A DNA stretch of 64,000 nucleotides from positions 60,063,257 through 60,127,256 of the forward strand of contig NC_060060.1 in NCBI RefSeq assembly GCF_020283565.1. Direction: 5' to 3'. Every line of letters starts with the position of its first letter. Positions within the stretch are counted from its first letter, which is position 1. Below are positions 33,850 to 46,179 of the stretch, piece after piece. The translations under genes and the position numbers were made by a program. Source of the DNA: Trifolium pratense (taxonomy: Eukaryota; Streptophyta; Magnoliopsida; Fabales; Fabaceae). A model generated the notes under the pieces. The model saw only the letters and a program-made list of their open reading frames with translations. It had not been told where the DNA came from and made no database searches.

Positions 33850-35300
33850 CATTCTAGTCATTCACATTGCGGGCGGCACTCTATATTGTTTAATTGTAAA
33901 TTAACTAGTAAATCTTCAAATATATTGACGAGTCATTTAAAAGTCTGAAGTCTGAACTCAGGAGTGATAAGTTTTGACAATTAGATCAAAATAGTGGAGA
34001 AGTTTTTTTGAACTGGTATATAATAAGGTAAAAAGGCTATTATCGAAATCATCAATTTAAAATGGTTAACTTGAGGTTCCGCCCTTTTTCGTGTAACTAG
34101 CTTTCTTCAGGGAAAATCATTGACCCTCAAGACCAAATGATATTCATTATGTGAATTTTGGGATGATATATTTGAGCCATTGAACTAAATGATATTGTAA
34201 TGTGTGAATACTTTATTCAAAACATGTAACTGATATGATTAAATGTCGACTGGATAACCCTTAAAACCAAATGATATTCCTTATGTGAATTTTGAGATGG
34301 TATCTTTGTGCCATCGATCATTGACCCTGGACCTAGCCATTGTAGTGTAAACTTTTTAATCATTCTTTATTTGGATGGATGGTATTGAATCATTGAATGA
34401 AGGGAATGCAGAGAAGTCTTTGATTCCGGCGCATTCATTTATAATTGTATTGTTACTTGTATAATTGCGACGACATATAATTTGGTGTCCCTTGGTTCTG
34501 CTCTTATAAAGTTGTATTTAAAATCTAGTAAAAAAGAGCTTGCAAATATTATGGAAAAGATGCTGAAGTTAAATTTCTAGCACTAGATCAATGCAAAAAG
34601 CTAAAAGTTCAATAACTATGTTCCTCTATGTTTATCAATATGGTTCTATGGAGTTACAGTACACATGGTTGACACGTGCTACTTGGCTAAATTGTTTACT
34701 CCGGTAAGTCTAATGTGTGTCTCACATATGTTTGCTTATGAAAGCAGTTGCTGGCCCATTATTTGTCCAACAAGGACAATTGCATGACTGTATCCTGAAC
34801 TGTTGAGTTAGTATTGAAATCACACCACAATTTGGTATTTATGGTGTAAATTCAAACCGAGATGGTTAATTGTCGCCTCGATGATCCTTAAGACAATTTT
34901 TTGTTCATTATGTTAATTTTGAGATGGTATGATGCTATTGCAATGTGAATTCTTTCTTCATAATGCAAATGCAAATTGGGATGCAAAGTTGATTAAATAC
35001 AACATAAGTGACCCTTAAGCCCAATTGTTATTGGCTATATAAATTCCGAGACAGTTAAAGGTTGTCTTGACACCACTGTAATGTGTGAATATTGTATCAA
35101 AATATGTAAATGAGATGGTTAAATGACAAGTCCCAATGATCCTTTATGTCCAATTTGATATTCCTTATGTGAATTCACGCATAATTAATATTCAAAGATA
35201 CCCCTTTAAAATGGTTTCTTTGAGCCAATGTTGACCCTATAATTAGATACTATTGCAATGTGAATTCTTTGTTCATAACGCATTTTTGGGATCAATTGAT
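33850..35300 (+). repeat. degenerate long-period repeats
   Basis: Phrases such as CCAAATGATATTCCTTATGT, GTGAATTTTGAGATGGTAT and ATTGCAATGTGAATTCTTT recur in the same order near 34130-34340, 34880-34960, 35020-35120 and 35150-35290, with heavy divergence. They appear to be old tandem duplications of about 200-400 bp. No coding role is seen. Confidence 0.55.
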
Positions 35301-35404
35301 ATGTTTGAGTCATTGAATGAAGGGGCTTGCGAAATAGTGTTGGCTTATTTGGTAATCCTTAGTTTTGCTCTTTTTTTGGTTTTACAGTATTGTATCCACA
35401 GCCC

Positions 35405-37820
35405 AAGTGTGGATGAAAATTTTCGGATTAGCACAAGAGTATTGGAGGCCAAAGATTTTATTTGCTATAGCTAGTAGTGAGAACACCGATTTGTACTGAT
35501 ACGGCAACAAACAAATCCATGTTTGAGCGCTCGTTTGGCCATTTTGCTAGAGTTCTAGTGGATATGGATCTAACTACAATGCTGAGATACAAGGTTTTAG
35601 TTGAAAGACAAGGTTTTGCATTTTTCGTGGAGTTAGAGTATGAAAATCTCCCTGTTTTTTGTGACAAATGTTTGATAATAGGTCATGATAGAAGCTCTTG
35701 CAAAAGGTTTCCTATTAAGAATGTTGAAACTGAAGCCCAACCTAAGAAATTAGCATCTAAAAAAGGCTATGTGGTCACTAGTGATGCAAACAAGAATCAG
35801 GGGCAGGTTTTGGTTGATCTTGAAGCTGAAACTTCTAAGGGTAATCAACCCTCTGGTTTGCAGAAAGCTTTAGACCAAATTTTTGTCATTAGTAAAGGGA
35901 ATACCAAATAACTAGGAGAACGTTGATGCATCTCCAGCTGTCAACGTGGCTATTAATAATTCTAAGACAAGAAGAATTGATGAGGTGATTAATGTTGATG
36001 AACCAGAAACTGATACCGTTATTGTCGAGCTGCATAATCAGAATTTGGAAACAGAAACTGAGGTTAATGAACCATTAGAGGAAGGATTAGTTTCTGAGAA
36101 AAATAACTCAGATTATTTGAGCTCTCAAGGCTCAGAGTTTGTGGATGACACCCAGTTAGATGCGGAAGTTCAATAATGTGGACATCCCTGTGGATGTGCA
36201 AAATGACATCAATTTCTTGAAGCAATCATGGGCCAACATGACTGAGTTAGCAGATGGACAAAATGAAGCTCAGCCCCCCTTTCAACAAGTTCTGTCCAAG
36301 TCACAAAAGAAGGCAAATAAGAAAGAAAATAAAACAAGCTTCTGCATCTGTTCCCTACACCACTGGGTCAAGGGTTTGTCAATCCAATCTTTCTCAATGA
36401 AGTGCATCTACTGTAAATTAAGAGGTTTGGCCAATTCTCCTACAAAATTGGCTCTTAAAAGGCTTATTGTTAAGCATAGGCCTAGTTTTATTTTTATAGG
36501 TGAACCTTGGATGAATATTGATTCTTTTCCTGCATCTTGTCTCAGAAGACTTAATCTTGAGATATTTAAGGTTAATTTTAGAGGTCGTTTGTTGCCTAAT
36601 CTTTGGTGTTTGTGTTCCATATCTTTACATCCTACTTCAATTGACTTTGATGACCAACAAATCTCCTTCATGTTAGAAGAAAACAGTATGCAGTTTTTTG
36701 TCGCAGCAATTTATGCTTCTACTAGTTATGTTCATAGAAGAAAGTTGTGGATAAAACATAGTAACCTTCAGATAATTCATAAAGGTCCCTGGTGCTTCAT
36801 TGGTGACTTTAATACAATCTTAGGGGCACATGAGCATAGAGGTAACACTACTCCTGCTTCCACTCCAATGAATGATTTTTTTGATTGGAGTAACTCTAAC
36901 AACCTTGTCCATCTTCCAACTAAAGGAGTGAATCTTACTTGGTCAAATGGCAGAAGAGGGGATAGACACATTGAAAATCGTCTTGATAGATCCATATGTA
37001 ACATTGACTTCATTGATGCATATGTGGGCTTTAGAGGTTAAACATATTTCCCAATTCAAATTTATGCATATATGTGGACATTGCATCAGGACTGCAAAAG
37101 AATCGTTTGTGAGAGCTGGAACTCAAATGTGATCTGGAACTCAAATGTGATCGGTTGTCCAATGTACATTCTCAGCAAAAAACTTAAGATCTTGATTTTT
37201 ATTTATTTTTAAGATATGGAACAAGGAGGTGTTTGGAAATGTGCACGATCAATTGAAAAAGGCTAAAGATAAGGTTAATGAGATTCAACATGACATTAGT
37301 ACAAATGGTCACAGTGACTTACTCATGAATCAAGAGAAACAAGCTCAAGTTGATTTGGAGTTGGCCTTAAACATTGAAGAAGCTTTTTGGAAGGAAAAAG
37401 CCAAGATAAAATGGAGCCTTGAAGGGGATAGAAACACAAAGTTCTTTCATAGAGTTGCTAAAATCAATGCTGCAACTAATAAGATAATTTTTATGAGAAA
37501 TGGAGACAACTTTTTAACTGATCCTGATGCCATTGCAGATCATGTGGTTTCACACTTTTCTAACCTTTTTCAATTCTACCTCTATTTTGCAGGATGATGG
37601 AATTATTGATGAAGTTATTCTAAATTTAGTGAACTCTGAGACCAACAATATGCTCACAGATTTTCCATCTATGGAGGAAGTTCATCATGCAGTGTTTGCT
37701 CTAAACACTAACTGTGCAGCTGGTCCGGATGGATTTGGGGCTCTATTTTTTCAATCTTATTGGGATATAGTGAAACATGATGTTTATAAAGCTGTGTTGC
37801 AGTTCTTTCAATCTGGGTGA
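35405..37820 (+). mobile_element. broken L1-type LINE (zinc knuckle, endonuclease, start of RT)
   Basis: Consecutive frame pieces encode an ORF1-like region ending in a CX2CX4HX4C zinc knuckle (CDKCLIIGHDRSSC), then an apurinic-type endonuclease (FIFIGEPWMN, WCFIGDFNTILGAHEHRG, RHIENRLDRSICN). A linker follows (AFWKEKAKIKWSLEGDRNTK) and the first RT motifs (NTNCAAGPDGFGALFFQSYW). The frames change at several points (near 35911, 36176, 37041, 37590). The element ends at 37820, before the catalytic RT core, so the 3' half is missing. It cannot be autonomous. Confidence 0.88.
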
Positions 37821-38059
37821 TGCTTCCTAATTTCAATGCACCGACATGTGTGATCGAAAGGTGTGTTAGGTGCCCGACACGTGTGAGTACATTCTTTTAA
37901 TTCTTATAATTAAGGCCGAAGGGAAGTCCTTGTTTTGTACTTTTGATTATTTTTGAATAATGGTACAAAAACTTTTTACTTCTATTTTGTACTCAATCTG
38001 GCACATCTTGTTCGAGCAGCTTTGTCACATCATCATTAAGGTTGTATATTTTGTCTACA

Positions 38060-39115
38060 GGTGATTTGCTCGTGCCTTTGGATGTGTCATCTGACGACAA
38101 GGTCTTGCCTACAACTTATGGTATTGAGACCTCCACTTGGCAAGCATCGATTGAAGGTTTGTTATATTTTATCACAAATTTGACGTGGCTTCCCATTTCG
38201 AAACTAGGTAGTAGTTGGTCGGTTGGGATTTAATTTTATTCCACACATAACCTTCATTGTGTACCTCAAGGCTCGAGCACTCTTACATTTCTAAGCAAAG
38301 TTAGCTCTAATATCATTTATTAATACATTTTCTTTCGTCGATCAATTTCTGATTTATTTCAGATAGTGGAATTTATTGCAGAGCTTTTAAAAAGTAGAAA
38401 TGAAGTGGAGGAAAAAGAATTGGTTAACTCAGGAACCATTGGACGAATTGTTGACATTTTTTTTTTGAGTAAGCAACTTTTAAATTTCAGTTCTCCAGAG
38501 TTTCATAGATGTCTAATGTAAACTTGATGCATTGTGCATAGCTATTTCTCACTCTTGACACATAATCTACTGATACAGGTATGGTACCGTACCATAATGC
38601 ATTACACCATCACATAGAAAGTATCATATTATCATGTTTGGAGAGCAAAGCTGATGCTATTGTTGATCATCTTCTCCAAGTAGATAAACAATGTGTTCTT
38701 TGTGCTGAAGGAAATCAGGTAAATGTATGTCTCAAACTAATACATGAGAGATTGTATGTATTTGGTCACGGATATACAACTCTTAAAAGTATGATGCTGA
38801 GAAACATGTTGTACTTGGAATTGTTTTTATAGTATGTGAAATTCAACTATCTTGATTTTCTTCATGTTTTATTATAGTAAAAGAGAAAAGAAAGAGAGAT
38901 AGATCAAACATGAGTTCATGTGATATATCCTCTATGCACTGTTAAGGTCTACAAGAACATCTTTTAACTGAATTTATGTGATCTTGCAGCGAACAGTACC
39001 TGCGACTGGAAAACGGGCGACACGGGTAGGAAACATTGACCATATTACCCGAGTTGCTAATAAACTCATTCACTTGGTTCATAACCAAAGCCACATTCTG
39101 GCACATCTTCAGGTT
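38060..39115 (+). pseudogene. fragment of a SIT4/PP6 phosphatase-associated (SAPS) protein gene
   Basis: Exon-like blocks encode DLLVPLDVSSDDKVLPTTYG (38061-38120), IVEFIAELLKSRNEVEEKEL with NSGTIGRIVDIFF (38367-38466), YHNALHHHIESIILSCLESK with ADAIVDHLLQVDKQC (38586-38718), and TVPATGKRATRVGNIDHITR with VANKLIHLVHNQSHI (38993-39112). The order and spacing match the SAPS domain of phosphatase-associated subunits. Frame breaks (after TTYG), missing residues and the lack of both termini mark a pseudogene. Introns are retained. Confidence 0.85.
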
Positions 39116-39174
39116 CGTTTTCTATACATTCGTGGAACAAGGTTCATGGTTTTCATAGTAAGTACTAAGTAATC

Positions 39175-39770
39175 TATGAAACTTTGGCAACTTGAATATT
39201 AATATTAAATACCAAAAGGATCTGTAGCAGAATATATATATATATACTGCTACAACATTGATTGTAACAAGCTCTTGGTCTTTGAATTTATGTTATGGTG
39301 CTGCTACAACATTGATTGTGACGTAGGAGGGGGGTTTATTTAGCAATTTAATATTTTAGCCAGTTTATTATTATTTTTTCACTTTGTTAATTTCGGCCCA
39401 TTAGGGTTTTGTCTTTTCCCTATTTAAGCTAAACGGTTGTAGACTAACAGACAGTTTTTTCATTCAATAAAAATATTTGATTAAGTGTAAATCTTGTTGA
39501 TTATGCTACTTTGTTAGTTTGGTTTGCTACTTAGAACAAATTTAGTATTTCATTTCATCAGTTCTTGTATAAATGTTCATTGCCATACCATAAATAAAAA
39601 AACCTTATTTTTTTGCCTTAATATATGTTTTTCCCTTACTAAATACTCCTAATTCAACATATTGCACTTTTGTATTTATGATAATCGTAAATACAACAAT
39701 ACATATTAAGGATAAATTGCACTTTTGGCCGTTAACTTTCACACACTTGCTATGTCAACAACACTAGTGA
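39175..39770. other. intergenic with LTR-like stretch
   Basis: A CTGCTACAACATTGATTGT phrase is repeated (39247 and 39301). At about 39400-39470 CCTATTTAAGCTAAACGG and a following ATTCAATAAAA look like the TATA and poly(A) parts of an LTR. Ends and target duplication were not found, so no element is called. Confidence 0.35.
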
Positions 39771-39784
39771 CCTATCCCTCTAAA

Positions 39785-40020
39785 TTGTAATCTGAATGAA
39801 AACCGTGGGTAAGATTATTCACCTTATTAGGATGGGATGTCCAATCAGTTAAAACCTCTGAGAGAGTGCATCCTACTAAGCCAAATATTGCAGGCGATGC
39901 ACCAACATAGATAGTTGATTTTTCCAATGATGTAGACAATAAATTTCCTGCCAAACCTGATAGCATATAAATCGATAAGGCGATGCACCAACATAGATAG
40001 TTGATTTTTCCAATGATCCA
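39785..40020 (-). pseudogene. RHOMBOID-like protease fragment
   Basis: The minus strand encodes GLAGNLLSTSLEKSTIYVGA and then SPAIFGLVGCTLSEVLTDWT, matching the rhomboid serine motif region (GASGALFGLLGAMLSEL-like). The catalytic GxS context is VGAS. Only one exon-sized piece is present. A 39-bp part of it (GCGATGCACCAACATAGATA onward) is duplicated at 39978. No other rhomboid exons are nearby. Confidence 0.7.
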
Positions 40021-40315
40021 TGAGCTTTCTCCAGATATCGAAAGCAGGCAAAGATGTTATTAGCTCTAGCATCACTATCACTTGCGAAAGTAAGCTGGTG
40101 ACACTGTTCGTACTCGAGACCTATATAACCTGGTGTCCCCTGTGGAGACTACCATCATCATCTAGAAGAATGCACGATAGTCCAAAATCAACTAGTTTGA
40201 CATGAAGTTCAACATCGAGAAGAATATTAGGGGTTTTTGTATCGCAATGGATGACTTTATATGTTAATACAAAGTTATACAAATATTCCATGTTAATACA
40301 TGATATCTTGCTCAA
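40020..40315 (-). pseudogene. receptor-like kinase fragment
   Basis: The minus strand encodes YKVIHCDTKTPNILLDVELH with VKLVDFGLSCIL, then in another frame GTPGYIGLEYEQCHQLT, then LELITSLPAFDI. These correspond to kinase subdomains VIb (HRD changed to HCD), VII (DFG), VIII and IX of the LRK10-like/WAK-like group. At least two frameshifts separate them. It abuts the rhomboid fragment in the same orientation. Confidence 0.75.
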
Positions 40316-40320
40316 TATGG

Positions 40321-41140
40321 GATCATATGTTTGTAATTATTATATTATTTCAGTAGCAATAGAAAAAGAAATATGATATTGACCACAAAAAAATATGATC
40401 TGGATAAAAGAAAATATGATGAAAAATATTGTGAAATATGTGAAGGTTAGCTAAATCCTAAACCTTAAAATTTTGGACACCTGAACAAAATTTCTCTAAA
40501 CACCAAAGATGATAGAACCAAATATATGATCATAACTTCGAGCTATAATGTACATAAATACATGATATCAATAACTCATAACTTATATTGTTCTCTCAAC
40601 CGAATTATTTCAGTACGCAGAGTCCTGAATCAAATCACTTGCTTGCTGAAGAGATCCAAGGCTCTTTACCACTTGAACCAATTTATTGTTGGTCAATAAT
40701 AACTGATAACTTATTCACATACATTATATAGAATTCAATTTAATTGCTATACACTGAAGAACTAATAAGGTTTTACAAATGTATTCTTTCATCTTTTATC
40801 ATGTAGATACTAAATACATGTATGATATGCAATTCATCCAAAAAAGAGTGCTTACAATTCCTAACTATAACAACGTGCTTGAGAAAAACATTTCATATAA
40901 TAATCAATGGTTTGGTATATACAATGCCATGAAAATTAAATGAAAAGAGTGCTAGTACTACAATTTTACATTTAACAACCTATGATACCTATCCATCATA
41001 AAATCAAACTATAGAGAAAGAGAAACCCAAGGGGGCATTTTTTTTTTCCTTGCTGTATGGGGAAGACGCCGTTTCAGATCACAAATGAACCAATCTATAA
41101 GATAAATGCAAATGATGATTTGTGAATTGCACTATGAACA
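40321..41140. other. intergenic, 3' of the PAP14-like gene
   Basis: AT-rich, with no recognisable coding or repeat structure. It should contain the 3'UTR and polyadenylation region of the minus-strand gene ending at 41142. Confidence 0.5.
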
Positions 41141-41141
41141 A

Positions 41142-44100
41142 TTAACTAGAACTGTTTCTATCCACAAAAGACCTTGTAAATAAGAGAGCCGATCCATTAA
41201 CCCCTCGAAGAACAAGCAGTCTTGAGTCCACATAAGTTCCACAGACAATCTTTGACAAATCAAATATTTCAGGGGGAATTTGTGTTCTTAGTTCTTGAAG
41301 AATATTTTTTACAGTATCCATGTTTTGATTTAAAGGATCGTCAAGATTCATTGTCACGTCAATATCACCTGATGCAAACTTGGCTGCAGGGAGACTTGAT
41401 GGAAACTCCTTGAAAGGGGTTATCTTTCTCCATTTCTTGCTAGTAAATTTCTGAGCTAATGCCTCCTCATTGCCGGAAGGGCGAAAGGAGAGCTTCTCTG
41501 AGGTATTGTCTTGCTTTAGATATAACCGTCTCCCGGCTTTTAGTGTAAATGAAGAATTCACCTGCAATCTTCCTTTTTTACCAGCTTTGTCATGAGGCCA
41601 GTCCTGACCAATCATGACTGAGAATCCAATGTCAGAGACGAAGGAAAGGTTGGTCTTCAACTTTGATTCTCTTGTAACAGTTAAATGCAAATCTCCAACT
41701 AGAACACGGACAGGAGGTTGGCGAAGGGTCAACCCAACATGCTTCCCTGTGCAGTACAATAGACGCCATTTGCCTGGAAGCAACTCCAGCCAGTTCTGGA
41801 CACATGAATATTGGAATATAAGTCTGTATAACATTAGCATTAAAATTTGTAAAAGTGTTTCTGTGATTGTTTTCATTGACCAGTTGGGTATATTGTGAAC
41901 TTGCAATTATAGGTTTTTCATGAATTGGGTCTAGTTTGTGACTTTGTTTATGTCAGGAACCATGGGTTGAACTCAAACAATATTGTTCACCTCTTTTACA
42001 GATGCGGTCACATTGGAACATTAGAATTAGATGCTTCCATGGAGCCTGAGTTAGGTCTTTTTAAAAAGCACTAAGCAATTGTCATTTTTGGCATGTTTGG
42101 GTAGATTTAACTATTATGTTGGTTGTAGACATATTCAATAATTTTCAAACTTGCAATTCTATACAAGACTACCCAGGTTCACAAAGAAACAAGTTAGTAC
42201 ATGAGTTAACTTGATTATGATATATAGAATCATATGATTCTACAATTTAACAACCATGGGAAGAATGGCTAAGGCTCTTTATCAACTAAGTATTTGACTT
42301 TAGTGATTGAAGAAATGGAACTATTTCAAAGAAAATCATTGTAGAAGCAATAATACGAGGAAAATATACAGGAAAGTGTTTACTCCTAAATTACCTTTGG
42401 CTTTGGATGAGGATTCAACATCTCCATTAAGTCAATGAAGTGGGCAAGCCTACTGCGCTAAAACATAGAAAATACCCATCAGTCGAACTCTACCGCATAT
42501 CTACTGCATTTAATAATTTAATTTCCTTTGTCAAAAAATAATTTAATTTAATTTCAATATACAAATGTAACTTTAGTAAGGAAAAACTTGAAGACATCAG
42601 ACACCAACAAATATATAAAAATGTCTTATACAAACACAAGGTACTCAAGATGTAACAAAGAAACACATTGCATGTATGCGGCCACCTTGGATGAATACCT
42701 GAGGCTGACGATAAATGTACTCCTCACTAATACGCATTGCAGTACAACCTAGACCCCATCTGATAATATCCATTGATGGGACTACTCGCCATCTTGGCCC
42801 ACAAAGGAATGGGTGCCTTAGAGCATCCAAGCAACTGTATAACAGTTCACATGGTTAACACTGGTAGTTTTTCAATCTTGGGCAAATCAAACTAATATAT
42901 CTAATCAAATGCTATTTGTGTTTTCACAATTGTCTGAAAAACTAGCTACAATTTGCCAAAAGATCAAGCCTCCTGAAAGATCAAAGAAACTTGAACACTT
43001 TTCTTTATGATTTTTTATATGTCTGAATTTTCTTCTTCAACCCTACAGTTTTTATTTTTTATAGTCTTGACGTATTTTCAGGATAACCGCAGATCAATGT
43101 AGGGGAATCAATAAGCTAATTATTCACTTTTCAAATAGGCAGATACTGCTTCAAGGCATACCTTATCCTCCGAGAAGGTTTGGTTGCAAGCAATAACGAT
43201 AAAAGGTGCCAACCAGCACCCCAGTTCCTATCAAGCATCTGCAAGAAAATAATATTAGAATTAGAAAGGCATTAAAAGTTCTGAAAACATGAATGGAACT
43301 CTAAATAATATGCCACTTTCACTAAAGAAGTGTAGTTGTACACTTACTTGTAAGCCAGCATTTCCATATGGAGAATTTCTACCGAGGATTTCCAACATAA
43401 ACTGTCGCAAACATGAAGGATCATTCCCCTGAAGTTTAATGTAGAAATAACTATCATTAGAAAATTTACATCATTTCATGACACTGGTATATGATCTATT
43501 TCACTACGTTTGAAGAACATTCGTTTACATATTTGTTAGAATATATCAAAATACCTATATTTATTAGGGTAACTTTGATTATCTTTGACTTTTTGTATTG
43601 GTTTCAATATTTCCTTATATATCATGACTTGTTTCCATATTTAATTTGAATTATCAGCTCTACTACTTAACATCTTATTATGGTAATACCAGAAATGTAA
43701 TAAAAAAATAATAATTTGAGGATGAGTGTCCACTTACAATAGATCTACAAAGTACAAATAGTGTTTACCAGGATCATGGTCATTTAACCAATAATTTAGT
43801 ATTATTCTCAAATGACCACTTATTTCAAAATCAGAATCTTCAATTTTTCATGATAATGGTTATGTTCTGCTATAAATGAAATAATGAATGCACGTAAATT
43901 AACAGCTTACAGAAAAGGGGAAAAAAGAGCAAATTATTTAGGTCTTAGTTTGTATGAGAGGCATATTAGAGACAAGAAGGCATCATCCTTGGGCACTTCT
44001 TTCACAGTCTAAAATGCATTTGGGTCAAGTAGTTTTTTCTTTTCCTTCAAAAAATTGTACTTTTAAACAGTCAAGGGGCTAAAATTAAATACAATATTAA

Positions 44101-46170
44101 CTTGCCGTACCTGTGTGAAGAATGATTTGAACTTTGCAAAGATCAAAGGATCCATAAGTTCTCCCATTACCATTTTGGCCATTATGAAACCCACGCATCT
44201 TTGCAACACAGATAGTAAGGTATCAAAAAGATTATATAGTTGCACACAAACTTCACTGACAATTTTCTAGGCCATACCTCATGTCAAAAGCAATCATCAT
44301 CTTTCGCCTATCCATGTTTTCTATAGAGCCACTATTTGAACCATCCTCGCAAAAGTCAGCGGCATTTCCCAGTATACCTACCTGTTAAGTGAACACTTTG
44401 GGTCAAACCAAGCATGAGAAGAAAGGTTGACTAGACCATACATGAAGAAACACCAACTATTTATATCCAATAACTTGGATTACATAGATCCCACATTCAG
44501 AGCTAAGAATTATCAGCCCAATGGAAACTATCAAGCAGCAAATATATGTCATATATATTATGTGTTTATTTTTCCTTTCCTACAGTCTGTTGCATTTCTT
44601 ATCACATTTTCTATTTTATGTGAAACAACAGAAATGTTCAAATTGGCAACAAAAACAAATTTCTAGGTATGTTTTGTGACACTGAGTGTACAGCGCACAT
44701 GATGTACAAAACCTTCTCTAGGATCAGCCAGACCGCAAAGGTAATCCACACTCTACGTTTAAGATAGAAAAATGAATGAAGAGTTGACATGACTATGCTT
44801 ACTTTGATATGTCTGTCTATTGGGCTTATATGCACATTTTCCAGCCTCAACTCTGTATGGGCAAGACCATGACTATGCAAATAATTTACCTGAAGTAAAT
44901 AAACCATAGTAGAAAATATTAATCCTCATGTTGCTGTGCAAGTATTCAAGAACTTATGATTAAAAATGCCTTCCATAAAAGAAAATGTTAAAGTTTGAAT
45001 TTCTAAAATCATACTCCAATTAGAAGATCTCTCATCAATATTCGAATAACTCGCAATTGCCTAGAAATCGCAGGACCTCCAGTTGTGTCTTCTCCTACCT
45101 TCCTAACAGAATCTTCGTCCAGTGCAAGAGTGGCCTCTAAAGTTTGAAGCCAATCTGACTGTTGAAGCCAGTGTCTCAAAGAAAAGCTACCATGATACTG
45201 AAAGGAAAAGGTATTGAACCAAAAAGAACATCAGCGGTTCTTTTTATGCAAAGGGGAAGAAAGACCCAAATAGACAAAACATTCAGAACAAGATACGACA
45301 AATGTATTATGAAATAATTAAAATAACGACAGTCGCTAAGATTAAGACCTACCCCATGGACTAGGATAAATGAACTGCTATCAGTATCACCACTTGCAGG
45401 CAAAGAGATATATCCATGAACTTGCATTGAGTAAGAATGATACAAAAGTTTACGGCGAACCAGCTTTTTCAATACCTTAAAGAAGATGCCAACAAAAAGT
45501 TTGTGAAGGGACATGAGAAATATTTAATTGAGATGCTACAAGGTCAACATACCTCTATTGCTCGTTTGCCTCGACGCTGAGCCTGGGCACTATAAAGCTG
45601 TCGAAGTATAACTCTTGTGTTGTACAAAGGACTGCAGAGGACGAAACGAATAAATACAGATTCTGTAATCAAAACTAATCATATGATATAACCTGAACCA
45701 AACAAAGAATTATCTTACCTACCACTATCCTTCACCTTGCCTTCAAAAACCACCTCATCCGCCTATAGTAAAACTTAATTGATGAGACAACCGGCATTAA
45801 AAAAATTAATCCAGTCATGACACATCGTAAAGTTATTTAGATTTCATACCCGTCCACCGAGGCCAATGCTAACATGATCTAAAACCTTAAAGTCTGACAT
45901 TTTGAACCTTATAACATGATCAGTTTCCTCCTCCGAGCAAGCCGAAAGGGTATTTGGATCCTGTTTATGTGACTCCATTGAAGAAGCAGATGCAGCTCTC
46001 CGTAATGATGAACTGCATAATCCCTTGTGCTTTCTCTTGCCTACATTAGATAACGGTCCAGCGAAACGCAGGGGGACAGGTAAAACAAGTTTTGTCGACA
46101 AATTTATATGTGAGTAACCTAGGCCATTACTCTCGAAAATTGGGTATGGCCCAGTTCTACAGAGTGCCAT
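41142..46170 (-). CDS. PAP14/ORG1-like: plastid-lipid-associated protein 14-like: pseudokinase plus PAP/fibrillin
   Basis: Thirteen exons on the minus strand (46170-45850, 45762-45719, 45631-45553, 45475-45353, 45197-45015, 44889-44803, 44381-44278, 44198-44111, 43428-43348, 43238-43162, 42834-42699, 42457-42395, 41795-41142) give 679 residues in one frame. The N-terminus, Ser/Arg-rich and poor in acidic residues, suits a chloroplast transit peptide. A kinase-like domain follows. The VAIK Lys is Arg (TRVILRQL), HRD is HTE (HSHGLAHTELRLEN) and DFG is replaced (VGILGNAADF), so it should be catalytically dead. The last 220 residues are a PAP/fibrillin domain (NWLELLPGKWRLLYCTGKHV onward), a lipocalin-like fold that binds hydrophobic molecules in plastoglobules. 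Matches Arabidopsis ORG1/PAP14 in domain order (from memory). Confidence 0.92.
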
Positions 46171-46179
46171 TGATCAAAC

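Noticed and set aside
41222..41898. Plus-strand ORFs opposite the PAP/fibrillin exon
   Set aside because: They are antisense shadows of the last exon of the PAP14-like gene.
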